Shown here: positions 34,255 through 43,158 of the stretch, piece after piece
How positions within the stretch are numbered: the stretch's first letter is position 1
How the letters are laid out: each line of letters opens with the position of its first letter
NCBI GenBank assembly: GCA_014380615.1
Contig: JACMJM010000032.1
Span: forward strand, 62,001 to 126,000
DNA from: Sphingobacteriaceae bacterium
Lineage (GTDB): Bacteria > Bacteroidota > Bacteroidia > Sphingobacteriales > Sphingobacteriaceae
Length of the DNA: 64,000 nt
Reading direction: 5' to 3'
Notes under the pieces: generated by a model
Told to the model about the DNA's origin: nothing
The model's input: only the letters and a program-made list of their open reading frames with translations
The model's database searches: none
Made by a program: the position numbers and the translations under genes

Positions 34255-34749
34255 ATGCAAGAAGAACCGCTAATCAATCAACGTTTATTGTTAGAACGCT
34301 TTCCCGGAAAAGGTGGATGGACCTATGCGCGCCTTCCCGAAATAGCAAAAGGAAAAAAGAATCATTTCGGCTGGCAAAAAGTTCGCGGTTTTATTGACGG
34401 TTACGAGGTTAAGCAGTTTCACATAATGCCAATGGGGAAGGGGCAGCTAATGATCGCGATAAAGGCCGAAATTCGCAAAGCGATTAAAAAGAAAGAAGGC
34501 GATTGGGTTGATGTTGTTTTGTATTCTCTCGAACCTCCCTTGCCTTTGCCCGAAGATTTTCAACTTTGCTTGGAGGATGAACCGCTCGCTTTAAAATATT
34601 TTCTCGAACTTTCGAAAAACGACAAAAAGGAGCTTTTAGATTGGATTTATGCGATTAAATCCGAGCAGGTAATTGTAGATCGTATGGCTTCGGCTATAAA
34701 TAAACTAGCTTTGAAGCAGCCATTGTTTAGTCAAAAAAATCAATCCTGA
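34255..34749 (+). CDS. DUF1905/YdeI-type protein
   Basis: A 164-residue soluble protein with an N-terminal DUF1905 domain (GGWTYARLPEIAKGKKNHFGWQKVRGFIDGYEV, about residues 17-48, in short pieces) and a C-terminal YdeI/OmpD-associated-like helical part. Function unknown. It starts 22 bases after the permease stop and ends 1 base before the next start, so it may be read through from the ABC operon. Confidence 0.8.
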   Translation: MQEEPLINQRLLLERFPGKGGWTYARLPEIAKGKKNHFGWQKVRGFIDGYEVKQFHIMPMGKGQLMIAIKAEIRKAIKKKEGDWVDVVLYSLEPPLPLPEDFQLCLEDEPLALKYFLELSKNDKKELLDWIYAIKSEQVIVDRMASAINKLALKQPLFSQKNQS

Positions 34750-34750
34750 T

Positions 34751-35152
34751 ATGAATATTAGTGCTGTTGCCGGATTTTGTATGATCTTACTGTTAATTTC
34801 TTCCTGCACAAAATCGGTTAAGCCCGAAGAACTTTATGGCGAGTGGAAGTATCTTAAAGTTGAAAATCCCAATCAGAATCCTCCGCTAATTATGTCTGAT
34901 ACGGAAGTGAAGGAGGCCAACCCATCCATCATTTTTTCAAAGAATGATGATTTGGTAATTATGTGGGGAGGCAAAAAACTTTCTTACGGTAAATTCAGGA
35001 TGGAAAACAGCATGATTCGCTATAAAGAAAACCTTCCCGGAGGTGTTGTCCGGGAGTTCCCTTTTATCATTAAAGAAATTTCAAAAGATAAATTGATTTT
35101 CGAAACAATGGCGCAGGACTTTACACGGGTTACCGCTCAGAAGGTACGGTAG
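34751..35152 (+). CDS. Small lipoprotein, lipocalin-like
   Basis: A 133-residue lipoprotein with a signal sequence ending LLISSC (lipobox). The mature part has GEWKYLKVENP followed by alternating beta-strand patterns, recalling small lipocalin-like proteins of Bacteroidota. No exact family is recognised. It begins 1 base after the DUF1905 stop, so it is likely cotranslated, and it converges with the small gene at 35154-35384 with only one base between them. Confidence 0.7.
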   Translation: MNISAVAGFCMILLLISSCTKSVKPEELYGEWKYLKVENPNQNPPLIMSDTEVKEANPSIIFSKNDDLVIMWGGKKLSYGKFRMENSMIRYKENLPGGVVREFPFIIKEISKDKLIFETMAQDFTRVTAQKVR

Positions 35153-35153
35153 T

Positions 35154-35384
35154 TTACGAAATCCGGTAGCCGTTCAATTGCCGGGTTATCCGCTGTTGCA
35201 AGTCGTCATCTACTTTCCCAGGATTGTTTTCCAGTAACCATCCCCCATCTGTCGTTGCGCTGAATGAAGCAATAATTTCTCCTTTTTTCAGTATGTCGAA
35301 TGTTTTTGCCTCTCGTTCAGTTTGAACTTCATAGTCTGCAAACGAACCATCACTTAGCATTACCTGTAAATTGTATTTTTCCAT
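35154..35384 (-). CDS. Hypothetical 76-residue protein
   Basis: A small soluble protein without a recognised family. The composition is ordinary and a pattern of short strands followed by a C-terminal helix (DDDLQQRITRQL) is visible. It has no signal. It lies tail to tail with the lipoprotein gene, one base apart. The neat packing and normal codon use suggest it is real. Confidence 0.6.
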   Translation of the reverse strand: MEKYNLQVMLSDGSFADYEVQTEREAKTFDILKKGEIIASFSATTDGGWLLENNPGKVDDDLQQRITRQLNGYRIS

Positions 35385-35491
35385 AGCAGTTTCTGAGCCT
35401 TAATAACCAAGCTTAACCTTTTCGGTTTTATAAATGGTAGCCTTTGTGGAATTTAAGGCTTGCTATCATCTTAAAATAAAGATGAATTACA

Positions 35492-36004
35492 ATGGCCGAA
35501 TTAAACAACATGCGGGGAGTTGCTTCAGGACGAAGTGTTTCCTCCAAAAAGCTCCCTAAAGTAGACCTCACCGCCATGGTTGATCTGGCTTTCCTGCTCA
35601 TCACATTCTTTATGCTTACTACCACATTGTCCAGGCCATCGGAAATGAAGGTTTCAATGCCTGTAGACAAAGGGCGAGGAGAAGTTCCGGATACCAGAAG
35701 TATGGCCGTTTGCCTGGGCGCGGGTAATAAAATGTTATGGTATATGGGCACTACAGCCAATCCCCGCGAAGTTAATGTTACAAACGCTTCTGGTTTGAGA
35801 AACGCTTTGCTGAAACAAATGAAGCATGTTTCGAAAACCACCGGAAAGTCGTTAATTGTTTTAGTTAAACCCGGCGACCGCTCGAGATTTAAAAATCTGG
35901 TTGATGTACTCGACGAACTTGCAATTTCACAGGTTCCAACCTACGCAATTATCGATATCACACCTGAGGATAAAAAAATGCTTGCTGAAAAAACCATACT
36001 TTAG
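35492..36004 (+). CDS. ExbD/TolR-family biopolymer transporter subunit
   Basis: A 170-residue protein with one TM segment (about 26-48) containing the conserved Asp in TAMVDLAFLLITFFML, which conducts protons in the ExbBD motor, then a periplasmic domain. Normally it works with ExbB and TonB, or as TolR with TolQ. Neither partner is in this window, so it must use a distant ExbB or serve another complex. The N-terminal 25 residues are Ser/Lys-rich and cytoplasmic. Confidence 0.9.
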   Translation: MAELNNMRGVASGRSVSSKKLPKVDLTAMVDLAFLLITFFMLTTTLSRPSEMKVSMPVDKGRGEVPDTRSMAVCLGAGNKMLWYMGTTANPREVNVTNASGLRNALLKQMKHVSKTTGKSLIVLVKPGDRSRFKNLVDVLDELAISQVPTYAIIDITPEDKKMLAEKTIL

Positions 36005-36304
36005 GAATGATATATCCCATAAAAAAGAGCTGTTTTAAATACGGAAACTTTACATCCCCGGCTTCAGTCTGATCCTGCTATGGGAGGTTTTTGAATCGTA
36101 CAACAATCTTTTCCCACCTGTCGAACGCTTTCAGGCAGGCCCCCTGCCATCACAAATTCATTAATGAGTTAAGCTAATACATTGGATTTTTTGAAAATCG
36201 TAACTTTTAGAATTCAGCTACGTAAGTAGAAATCTTAATTAAAGAAGGATTTGTTCAACTTTATTCTGCGGGAAAATCTTTAGTTTTTTGCCTTTAACTT
36301 ATAT
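36005..36304. other. Gene-free stretch upstream of the PAS protein
   Basis: About 300 bases with no supportable reading frame. One small hairpin-capable GGCAGGCCCCCTGCC lies near 36134-36148. The last 60 bases are AT-rich and probably include the promoter of the 36305 gene, but I see no clear TAnnTTTG box. Confidence 0.5.
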
Positions 36305-38833
36305 ATGGAATTTTACAATGCCGCCGAGTTTTTTAACTTGTCTAAGGATTTATTTTGCGTTATCGGGGCGGATGGTTATTTGAGAAAGGTTAACGATGCA
36401 TTTCAGCGGTCGTTAGGGTATAGTGCCGAAACACTTCTCTCAAATCCCATCTCTCATTTCCTGCATAACGATGATCTTCCGGAGTTTAGCGGCTATTACA
36501 AAGCGGCCAGCCCCGGGGCAATTACAAGTCGCTTTAAGTGTGCCGACGGAAGCTATAAATGGCTTTTATGGAACTGTACTATAGTGCCGGGCCAGTCGTA
36601 TATCTACGCCTCCGTTCGAGATATAACTTCCCAGAAAAGTTTAGAGCAACACCTCACCCGTGCGTTACAAAGCAATCAGCGAATACTCGATTCTTCGCTC
36701 GACCTGATATGTACCTTTGATACGGAAGGCAATTTCGTATCGGTAAGCAAAGCTTCCGAAAATCTGTTAGGATATTCTTGCGATGAAATGTCAGGAAAGT
36801 CATGCGGAATGTTTCTTCATCCTTCTGATGCTGAAATAACCTCAAAAATGGCAGCAGACCTATTGAACGGGGCTGAACTTACGAATTTTGAAAACAGGTA
36901 TATCCATAAAAACGGCTCCATAGTTACTGTGGTATGGTCGGGCAAATGGATCGCCGAAGATCAACTGTTCTATTGTGTGGGAAGAAATGCCGCCGAACGA
37001 AAAAAGCAGGAAGATGAAATAAAGTTTAATGAGAAGCGGTTTAAAGAGTTGGTTCAAACCGGAGCTGATGTGATTGCGATTTTAAATTCGGATGGAATTT
37101 GCCAATTTACGAGCGAAACGATCTCCAATGTTTTAGGTTACGATCCGCAACACTGGATAGGAAAAAATATCTCGGAATTTATACATCCCCAATATTATGA
37201 AATATTTAATATCGCTCTTAAACGTGTTTCTCAGCAGTTTAAGGTCGAACTCCCCGCTTTTAAGCTAAAAAATTCGAAAGGGGAATGGCGATGGATAGAA
37301 ACGGTGCTTACCAATTTAATTAATGAAGATACTATAAAAGGGATTGTCGCCAATTCCAGAGATGTGACAGAACAATTTCTGATAGAAAACCAGAAGGAAA
37401 AAGCGATACGACGGCTTAACAAACTGATTGAAAATTACACGCAAGGTTATTTTAGTTTGGATAAAAACTGGATAATAAGGGAGGTAAATCCTGCAACGCT
37501 CCGGCTATTAGACATGCCTCGGGAGAAGCTCATAAACAGATCATTATTGGAGTTGTTCCCCAGCCATCAGGCTAATTTTTCCAGTCAGTACAGAATAGCT
37601 GTACGAGAGAACCGCTTTGTCGAGTTCGAAGAAAAAATGTCTAGCACAAATCGCTGGTTTCAGATCGCGGCTTATCCCTACGAAGAAGGATTAACGGTTT
37701 TCTTTAAGGAAGTAACCAATGAGAAGCTGCAGCAACTTTTGGTGAATTTAGAAAAAGAAGTTTTAGAATATCATATCGGAGCAGAACGCACCCTGAGCAA
37801 CACCGTTACATCTTACCTGAGCGGCTTAACAGATATTTATAATTTTAAATGCCTTTTAAGCTTATTCAATAAAAATACGGCTTTGCTCATGCCCTTCTCT
37901 GCGCCCGCATTGCCAGACGAATATCTTAATCTTTTAACAAATGGGTTTCCTGTTTCGCAAGAAATGGGTTCATGCGGAGCAGCGGCATTTACAGGCGAAT
38001 GTTATGTGGTAAGAGATATTTCCAGCCACCCTAACTACGACCCTTTCAAAGATGTTCTGTTAAAGAATGAACTGCTTTCCTGCTGGTCGCTGCCATTAAT
38101 CAGTGCGGGTGGTAAATTGCTTGGCACCCTCGCTGTTTATCATAATACAATTAAGGTGCCTGATGAGTATGAGCGTAATCTGATCAAGCGCGTAGCTGCG
38201 TTTTTACAGGTTTTGATTGAGAGCCATCAGGTAAAAGAGCGGCTGATTATCAGTAATGAAAGGTATAAATATATTACTATCGCCACCAATGATGCAGTGT
38301 ATGATTGGAACATGATAAACGAATATTTATACTGGGGCGAAGGAGCACAAAAGCTTTTTGGATATAAGGAGAAAAAAAGCAAATTATCCGATTGGGAGAA
38401 GAGAATTCATCCGGCAGAAAGAGCGTTTATCAGCAAATCACTTGAGATGGCACTTAAAGATCCTGACGTAACCTATTGGCATGAAGAATACAGATATAAA
38501 AAAGCCGATGGTTCTTATGCTTTTGTTATTGAGGATGGATGCATCATCAGGGATGAACAAAAAAAACCGATACGTATGGTTGGTGCGTTAAAAGATATAA
38601 CAAAGCTTCAGGAGAACGCCAATCAGATTCTGAAACAAAACAAACGTCTTCAGGAAATTGCTACTATAAATTCTCATCATATTCGAAAGCCACTTGCTAA
38701 TGTGTTGGGTATTATCAACGCTTTAAATTATGCCGATAACAAACAAACTGCCGAACTACTCGCAATGTTGGAAGAAAGCGGATCAGAATTAGATAGAATA
38801 GTACGTAAAATAGCAAAAAAGACCCTGGTTTAA
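36305..38833 (+). CDS. Multi-PAS/GAF signalling protein with H-box but no ATPase domain
   Basis: An 842-residue cytoplasmic protein. Four PAS domains (about 1-115, 125-240, 245-360, 370-475), a GAF domain (about 510-650, MGSCGAAAFTGECYVV), a fifth PAS with PAC (about 655-775, WHEEYRYKKADGSY), then a histidine-containing H-box SHHIRKPLANVLGI (probable phospho-His791). The protein ends about 50 residues later; the HATPase domain expected of a histidine kinase is absent. No transmembrane segment is visible. The frame continues cleanly to the stop, so this is not an obvious frameshift. It may be a phosphoacceptor or scaffold served by another kinase. Confidence 0.88.
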   Translation: MEFYNAAEFFNLSKDLFCVIGADGYLRKVNDAFQRSLGYSAETLLSNPISHFLHNDDLPEFSGYYKAASPGAITSRFKCADGSYKWLLWNCTIVPGQSYIYASVRDITSQKSLEQHLTRALQSNQRILDSSLDLICTFDTEGNFVSVSKASENLLGYSCDEMSGKSCGMFLHPSDAEITSKMAADLLNGAELTNFENRYIHKNGSIVTVVWSGKWIAEDQLFYCVGRNAAERKKQEDEIKFNEKRFKELVQTGADVIAILNSDGICQFTSETISNVLGYDPQHWIGKNISEFIHPQYYEIFNIALKRVSQQFKVELPAFKLKNSKGEWRWIETVLTNLINEDTIKGIVANSRDVTEQFLIENQKEKAIRRLNKLIENYTQGYFSLDKNWIIREVNPATLRLLDMPREKLINRSLLELFPSHQANFSSQYRIAVRENRFVEFEEKMSSTNRWFQIAAYPYEEGLTVFFKEVTNEKLQQLLVNLEKEVLEYHIGAERTLSNTVTSYLSGLTDIYNFKCLLSLFNKNTALLMPFSAPALPDEYLNLLTNGFPVSQEMGSCGAAAFTGECYVVRDISSHPNYDPFKDVLLKNELLSCWSLPLISAGGKLLGTLAVYHNTIKVPDEYERNLIKRVAAFLQVLIESHQVKERLIISNERYKYITIATNDAVYDWNMINEYLYWGEGAQKLFGYKEKKSKLSDWEKRIHPAERAFISKSLEMALKDPDVTYWHEEYRYKKADGSYAFVIEDGCIIRDEQKKPIRMVGALKDITKLQENANQILKQNKRLQEIATINSHHIRKPLANVLGIINALNYADNKQTAELLAMLEESGSELDRIVRKIAKKTLV

Positions 38834-38945
38834 TTTTAGCTTTGGGTCTCCATGTGCTCATCCTGTTAAAACTATCTTTAGGAAAACCAGATAATAATCA
38901 GGTTATTTGCATAAAAAAAGCACTAGATAAGACAATTACCTGGGA

Positions 38946-39953
38946 ATGTTTGGGAAATTCTTCGTTTTCTTTATCGGCTTACTTATATCAGGATTGAGTG
39001 TTTCGGCGCAATCAGATTCCACCGGCAGGGCCGCACCAGCATCAGCAAAATACTCCCGCCCGCTTTTTCGCGATTCGGCATCTTTGGCCAATTGGCAGGC
39101 AAAAAAAGACTCCATAAAGCAGATTAAAGATTCCTTAAAAGCGGTAGGCGACTCCTTAAGTATGGTATGGCTGAAAAAACCAGATACTAATCGCCCTAAC
39201 CAGTTTGTTGATAGCCTGGTTGAACTTTATTTGGTCAAAAATCTTGATTTTCAGGCCTGGGCAAAGAAATTTCCTAAAAAGGTAGAACGTTATGACAGGG
39301 GTAAAGCCAGGCCGAAAGGGGAAGTATGGATCATCGCTTTTGTATTCGTTCTTCTTTTTTGCTTCGCCCTTTTAAAAAATGCTTTTTCGAAAGAATTATC
39401 GGCTATTATCCATGCCTTTTACAGCAACAGGGTTTTAGGGCAAATCAATAAAGAGGAAAAGTTTTTTAATTCATGGCCCTTCATTTTTCTCTACCTGCTA
39501 TTTGGATTCACCATAGGTATGTTTCTTTATCAATGCGGGAAATACTTCCAGTTATCCTATAATTACAGCGGATTCGGATGGTTTATGCGCCTCTCTGTAA
39601 TCGTTATACTACTGTTTACCGTTAAAATACTTGTCCTTCGGTTTTTAGGATTTTTATTGGATTCGTCAAAAATCGCCAAAGAATATATCTCCGTTCTAAT
39701 TTTGAGTTACTTTAATGCCGCCTTGTTTTTCATCCCGGTAGTAATCGCTTTTTGCCTAACTCCGGCCAGGTTCGCCCCGGTATATATCTATCTCTCTTTC
39801 ATTCTGATAGGCGGAATTTTCTTCTTCCAGTTTTTGCGTGCGGCCACAAATATTTTATCAAATCACAGGTTTCCAATAATATATTTAATTTTCTATCTTT
39901 GTGCCCTCGAAATTTGCCCAATACTAATTCTAATAAAAGCTCTTAGGTTCTAA
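38946..39953 (+). CDS. DUF4271 membrane protein
   Basis: A 335-residue protein of the DUF4271 family found in Bacteroidota. It has a signal peptide (ending SVSAQ), a Ser/Asp/Lys-rich periplasmic region (about 23-115) and about seven TM segments (125-330). Function unknown. The gene lies 4 bases before hemD, and this pair sits directly upstream of gldK here. The location suggests, but does not prove, a link to gliding/T9SS or envelope biogenesis. Confidence 0.85.
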   Translation: MFGKFFVFFIGLLISGLSVSAQSDSTGRAAPASAKYSRPLFRDSASLANWQAKKDSIKQIKDSLKAVGDSLSMVWLKKPDTNRPNQFVDSLVELYLVKNLDFQAWAKKFPKKVERYDRGKARPKGEVWIIAFVFVLLFCFALLKNAFSKELSAIIHAFYSNRVLGQINKEEKFFNSWPFIFLYLLFGFTIGMFLYQCGKYFQLSYNYSGFGWFMRLSVIVILLFTVKILVLRFLGFLLDSSKIAKEYISVLILSYFNAALFFIPVVIAFCLTPARFAPVYIYLSFILIGGIFFFQFLRAATNILSNHRFPIIYLIFYLCALEICPILILIKALRF

Positions 39954-39957
39954 ACAT

Positions 39958-40725
39958 ATGCAATCAATCGATGCAAGAAAAAAAAAGGTGAAGAGTATAT
40001 TGGTTACACTACCAAAGCCAGATTCCGAAAAATCACCTTATTATGATCTCGCAAAAAAATTCAATGTTAAAGTCGATTTCAGGTCTTTTATACACGTAGA
40101 AGGCGTAGCGGCAAAAGATTTCAGAAAGGAAAAAATAAGTTTTGTTGACTATACAGCAGTAATTTTTACCAGTAAAAACGCGGTCGATCATTTTTTCAGG
40201 GTGTGCGAAGAAATGCGATATGAAGTACCTGCCGAAATGAAATATTTTTGCTTGTCGGAAACCATCGCCTTGTATCTTCAAAAATATATTCAGTACAGAA
40301 AGCGCAAAATATTTTTCGGTAAGCAAACCGCAAGTGATCTGGCTGAAGTTTTGAAAAAGCATGCCGCAGAACGCTTTCTTTACCCCTGCTCGGACGTAGC
40401 AGCCGAAGAGACTCAAAAATTTCTACAAGAAAACGGCTATAATTTTACCCAGGCGGTTTTATTCAGAACCGTTTGCAGCAATCTATCCGACCTTGCGGAT
40501 GTTTTTTATGATGTAATTGTTTTTTTCAGCCCATCAAGTGTTCAGTCGCTGTATAAAAATTTCCCTACCTTCGAGCAAAATAATACACGAATTGCGGCGT
40601 TTGGGGTGAGTACGCAAAAGGCTATTACAGACCGTAACCTCATAGTTGATATACCCGCACCAACCCCCATCGCTCCAAGTATGACCATGGCTATTGAGCA
40701 ATATATCAAACAAGTTAACAAGTAA
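39958..40725 (+). CDS. hemD: Uroporphyrinogen-III synthase
   Basis: A 255-residue HemD-fold protein that closes and inverts ring D of hydroxymethylbilane to uroporphyrinogen III in heme synthesis. The fold shows the paired Rossmann-like halves: VKSILVTLPKPDSEKSPY at the start, VIFTSKNAVDHFF, then VFFSPSSVQSL and AFGVSTQKAI in the second half. HemD proteins are divergent, so the call rests on these motifs and length. It begins 4 bases after DUF4271 and 184 bases before gldK. Confidence 0.85.
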   Translation: MQSIDARKKKVKSILVTLPKPDSEKSPYYDLAKKFNVKVDFRSFIHVEGVAAKDFRKEKISFVDYTAVIFTSKNAVDHFFRVCEEMRYEVPAEMKYFCLSETIALYLQKYIQYRKRKIFFGKQTASDLAEVLKKHAAERFLYPCSDVAAEETQKFLQENGYNFTQAVLFRTVCSNLSDLADVFYDVIVFFSPSSVQSLYKNFPTFEQNNTRIAAFGVSTQKAITDRNLIVDIPAPTPIAPSMTMAIEQYIKQVNK

Positions 40726-40909
40726 TATCTCTCTTGTAAATAAAAAAAAATCAAATTTCCGGTAACATTTTACCCTGTATTAGCGTAACAGCATATCTGA
40801 AAGTTGTGGGTTATAACAGATAAATACTGAAAAATTCATAAGTTTACTGTTAGAATCATTTTTAATAGATAAATTTATTACCAAATAATTTGAAAGTTAA
40901 AAAGAAGGT

Positions 40910-42241
40910 ATGCCTTTAAATACAATGAAAAAATTTTACGTTATCGCTCTCTTAATTGTATCGGCTTTCTTCAGCGGCGGTTGCGGAAGAAATTCCGGAG
41001 GGGAACTCGTTGGAGTAAAGTATAAGAAAGTACCCACAAAAACCATACCTCTCGGAATGGTTTATATCCCGGCTGGAACCTTTGTAATGGGCCAAACAGA
41101 TCAGGATATTACGTACGCCCAAATAGCCCAAAACAAACAGGTAACCGTTCAGGCGTTTTACATGGACGAGACAGAAATTACAAACAGCGAGTACCGCCAG
41201 TTTGTGAACTGGGTAAGAGACTCTATCGCTATAAAAGATTATTTGCAGGATCCTCTGTATATGATGAAGCCCAAAAAAGGTGCTGCGGCAGATGCGGGAG
41301 GGCCTCAATATATTGACTGGAAAAAAAGAGCAAATATCTGGAGTAATAAAAAGGCGGGTGCTGCAAACGCATCTAAATTACAGGCAATGTATTATCAGGG
41401 ACCTGATAGAGTGTTTGATCGTAACGAGATCGACGTACGCTTGCTGAAATATAATTTTTCGCTTTTTAAATTCAGGGATGCGGCTAATTTCCGTGGCGAT
41501 AAAACCAGAACCCGTTCTGATAATATTTTGCGCGATACAGTTCCGATTTATCCTGATACATTAGTCTGGCTTGCCGATTTTGCGTATGCTCAAAATGAGC
41601 CCTTAACACAGGGTTATTTTTCACACCCGGCATTTAAGGAATACCCTGTAGTTGGAGTGTCCTGGCGCCAGGCCCGTGCGTTCACTGTTTGGCGCACACA
41701 GTTATTCTCTGGTTATGCCGAAAGTAAAAAAATGCCTGGATATACACGCCCCGATTATAGGCTTCCAACCGAAGCAGAGTTTGAATATGCGGCCCGCGGC
41801 GGAAGGATTGGCAACGATTACCCTTGGGGCGGCCCTTATATCAGAAATGCGAAAGGCTGCTTAATGGCTAACTTTAAACCAGGGCGTGGTAATTATATAG
41901 ACGACGGAGGGCCTTTTACAGTAAATGTAAAATCCTATTTCCCTAACGACTACGGTTTATACAATATGGCCGGAAATGTTGCCGAATGGACCTCCTCAAC
42001 TTTTGACGAATCCGCATCAACATTTACACATGATTTAAACCCTTCATTAAATTACGAAGCTAAAGCAGGCGACCCTGAAGTGTTAAAGCGTAAAACGGTA
42101 CGTGGCGGTTCGTGGAAAGATATTGGTTACTTCCTGCAGAATTCTACAAGTACTTACGAATATCAGGATACAGCAAAGTCTTACATCGGTTTCCGTTGTG
42201 TTACACATTATCCCGGAAGAGATATTCGCGACAAAAAATAA
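40910..42241 (+). CDS. gldK: T9SS/gliding lipoprotein GldK (PorK)
   Basis: A 443-residue outer-membrane lipoprotein of the T9SS ring. The signal sequence ends GGC (lipobox); ATG at 40910 follows AAGAAGG, with ATG 40925 (MKKF) as an alternative. The body is a formylglycine-generating-enzyme (FGE-sulfatase) fold: IPLGMVYIPAGTFVMGQTD, DETEITNSEYRQF, YRLPTEAEFEYAARGG, NVAEWTSSTF, RGGSWKD and IGFRCV. GldK and GldN form the periplasmic ring. PorP/SprF, which precedes porK in Porphyromonas, is not upstream here; hemD is. Confidence 0.96.
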   Translation: MPLNTMKKFYVIALLIVSAFFSGGCGRNSGGELVGVKYKKVPTKTIPLGMVYIPAGTFVMGQTDQDITYAQIAQNKQVTVQAFYMDETEITNSEYRQFVNWVRDSIAIKDYLQDPLYMMKPKKGAAADAGGPQYIDWKKRANIWSNKKAGAANASKLQAMYYQGPDRVFDRNEIDVRLLKYNFSLFKFRDAANFRGDKTRTRSDNILRDTVPIYPDTLVWLADFAYAQNEPLTQGYFSHPAFKEYPVVGVSWRQARAFTVWRTQLFSGYAESKKMPGYTRPDYRLPTEAEFEYAARGGRIGNDYPWGGPYIRNAKGCLMANFKPGRGNYIDDGGPFTVNVKSYFPNDYGLYNMAGNVAEWTSSTFDESASTFTHDLNPSLNYEAKAGDPEVLKRKTVRGGSWKDIGYFLQNSTSTYEYQDTAKSYIGFRCVTHYPGRDIRDKK

Positions 42242-42297
42242 TCAACAAACGTCTAAACATACATCTTAATTCAATCTAATAACAATCTCAAACTTTT

Positions 42298-43116
42298 ATG
42301 GCTGGCAAATCGTCTTTCAAATTAGAACCTCTTCACACCGCAATTTCATGGGGAGCAAGTGTGGTAATCATTGGTGCGCTTTTTAAAATCCTTCACTTAG
42401 GGGGTATCTGGGGAAACTACATGATTGGTGCGGGTTTAGGTGTTGAAGCATTTTTATTCTTCTTAACAGGATTCTTCGCTCCAAAGCCAGATCCGGCATG
42501 GCACAAAGTTTATCCTGAATTGGCTGAGGATTTTGAAGATGAACTTCCAAAATCATCATCTAAAGCAACAGGTTCTGGTGGTTCTGGTATTTCGTCAACG
42601 GCGGCATTGGATAAAATGCTGGAAGATGCTAAAATCGGCCCCGAACTTATCGAAAGCTTAGGTACAGGTCTAAGAACATTTGGCGATAAAGTGTCTGCGA
42701 TATCTAATATAGCCGATGCCTCTACAGCCACTAACGATTTTACCGCTAAGGTTAAAACGGCAACCGCAAGTTTCGATAATCTAAGCGTATCGTTTGATAA
42801 AGCTTCTGCGAACCTGCAGGAAATGGCTAATTCGAACGTAGATTCAAAAGCTTATCACGATCAGGTTAATAATCTGGCCAAAAATCTTTCTGCGTTAAAC
42901 GCGGTATATGAACTTGAATTACAAGATTCCAGCGCTCATCTTAAATCAATGAACAAATTCTATCAGAATCTTTCATTAACCATGCAGAACTTTAACGAGT
43001 CTATGGATGATTCTAAACAATTTAAAGAGGAAGTTAACCGTTTGGCTAAAAATCTTTCTTCTTTAAATGCTGTGTACGGAAATATGCTTTCCGCTATGAA
43101 TCAGCCTCGTGTTTAA
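42298..43116 (+). CDS. gldL: T9SS/gliding motor subunit GldL (PorL)
   Basis: A 272-residue inner-membrane protein. Two TM helices (about 15-35 and 41-62, GASVVIIGALFKILHLGG and YMIGAGLGVEAFLFFLTGFF) carry the proton-translocating core, with a conserved Glu in GLGVEAF in TM2. The cytoplasmic part has two copies of a NLAKNLSALNAVY segment (near residues 197 and 249). GldL forms the pentameric stator around GldM. 56 bases separate it from gldK. Confidence 0.96.
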   Translation: MAGKSSFKLEPLHTAISWGASVVIIGALFKILHLGGIWGNYMIGAGLGVEAFLFFLTGFFAPKPDPAWHKVYPELAEDFEDELPKSSSKATGSGGSGISSTAALDKMLEDAKIGPELIESLGTGLRTFGDKVSAISNIADASTATNDFTAKVKTATASFDNLSVSFDKASANLQEMANSNVDSKAYHDQVNNLAKNLSALNAVYELELQDSSAHLKSMNKFYQNLSLTMQNFNESMDDSKQFKEEVNRLAKNLSSLNAVYGNMLSAMNQPRV

Positions 43117-43158
43117 TTATTATTGTTTAACTGATTAAGAAAAAAATCTAAATAACGC

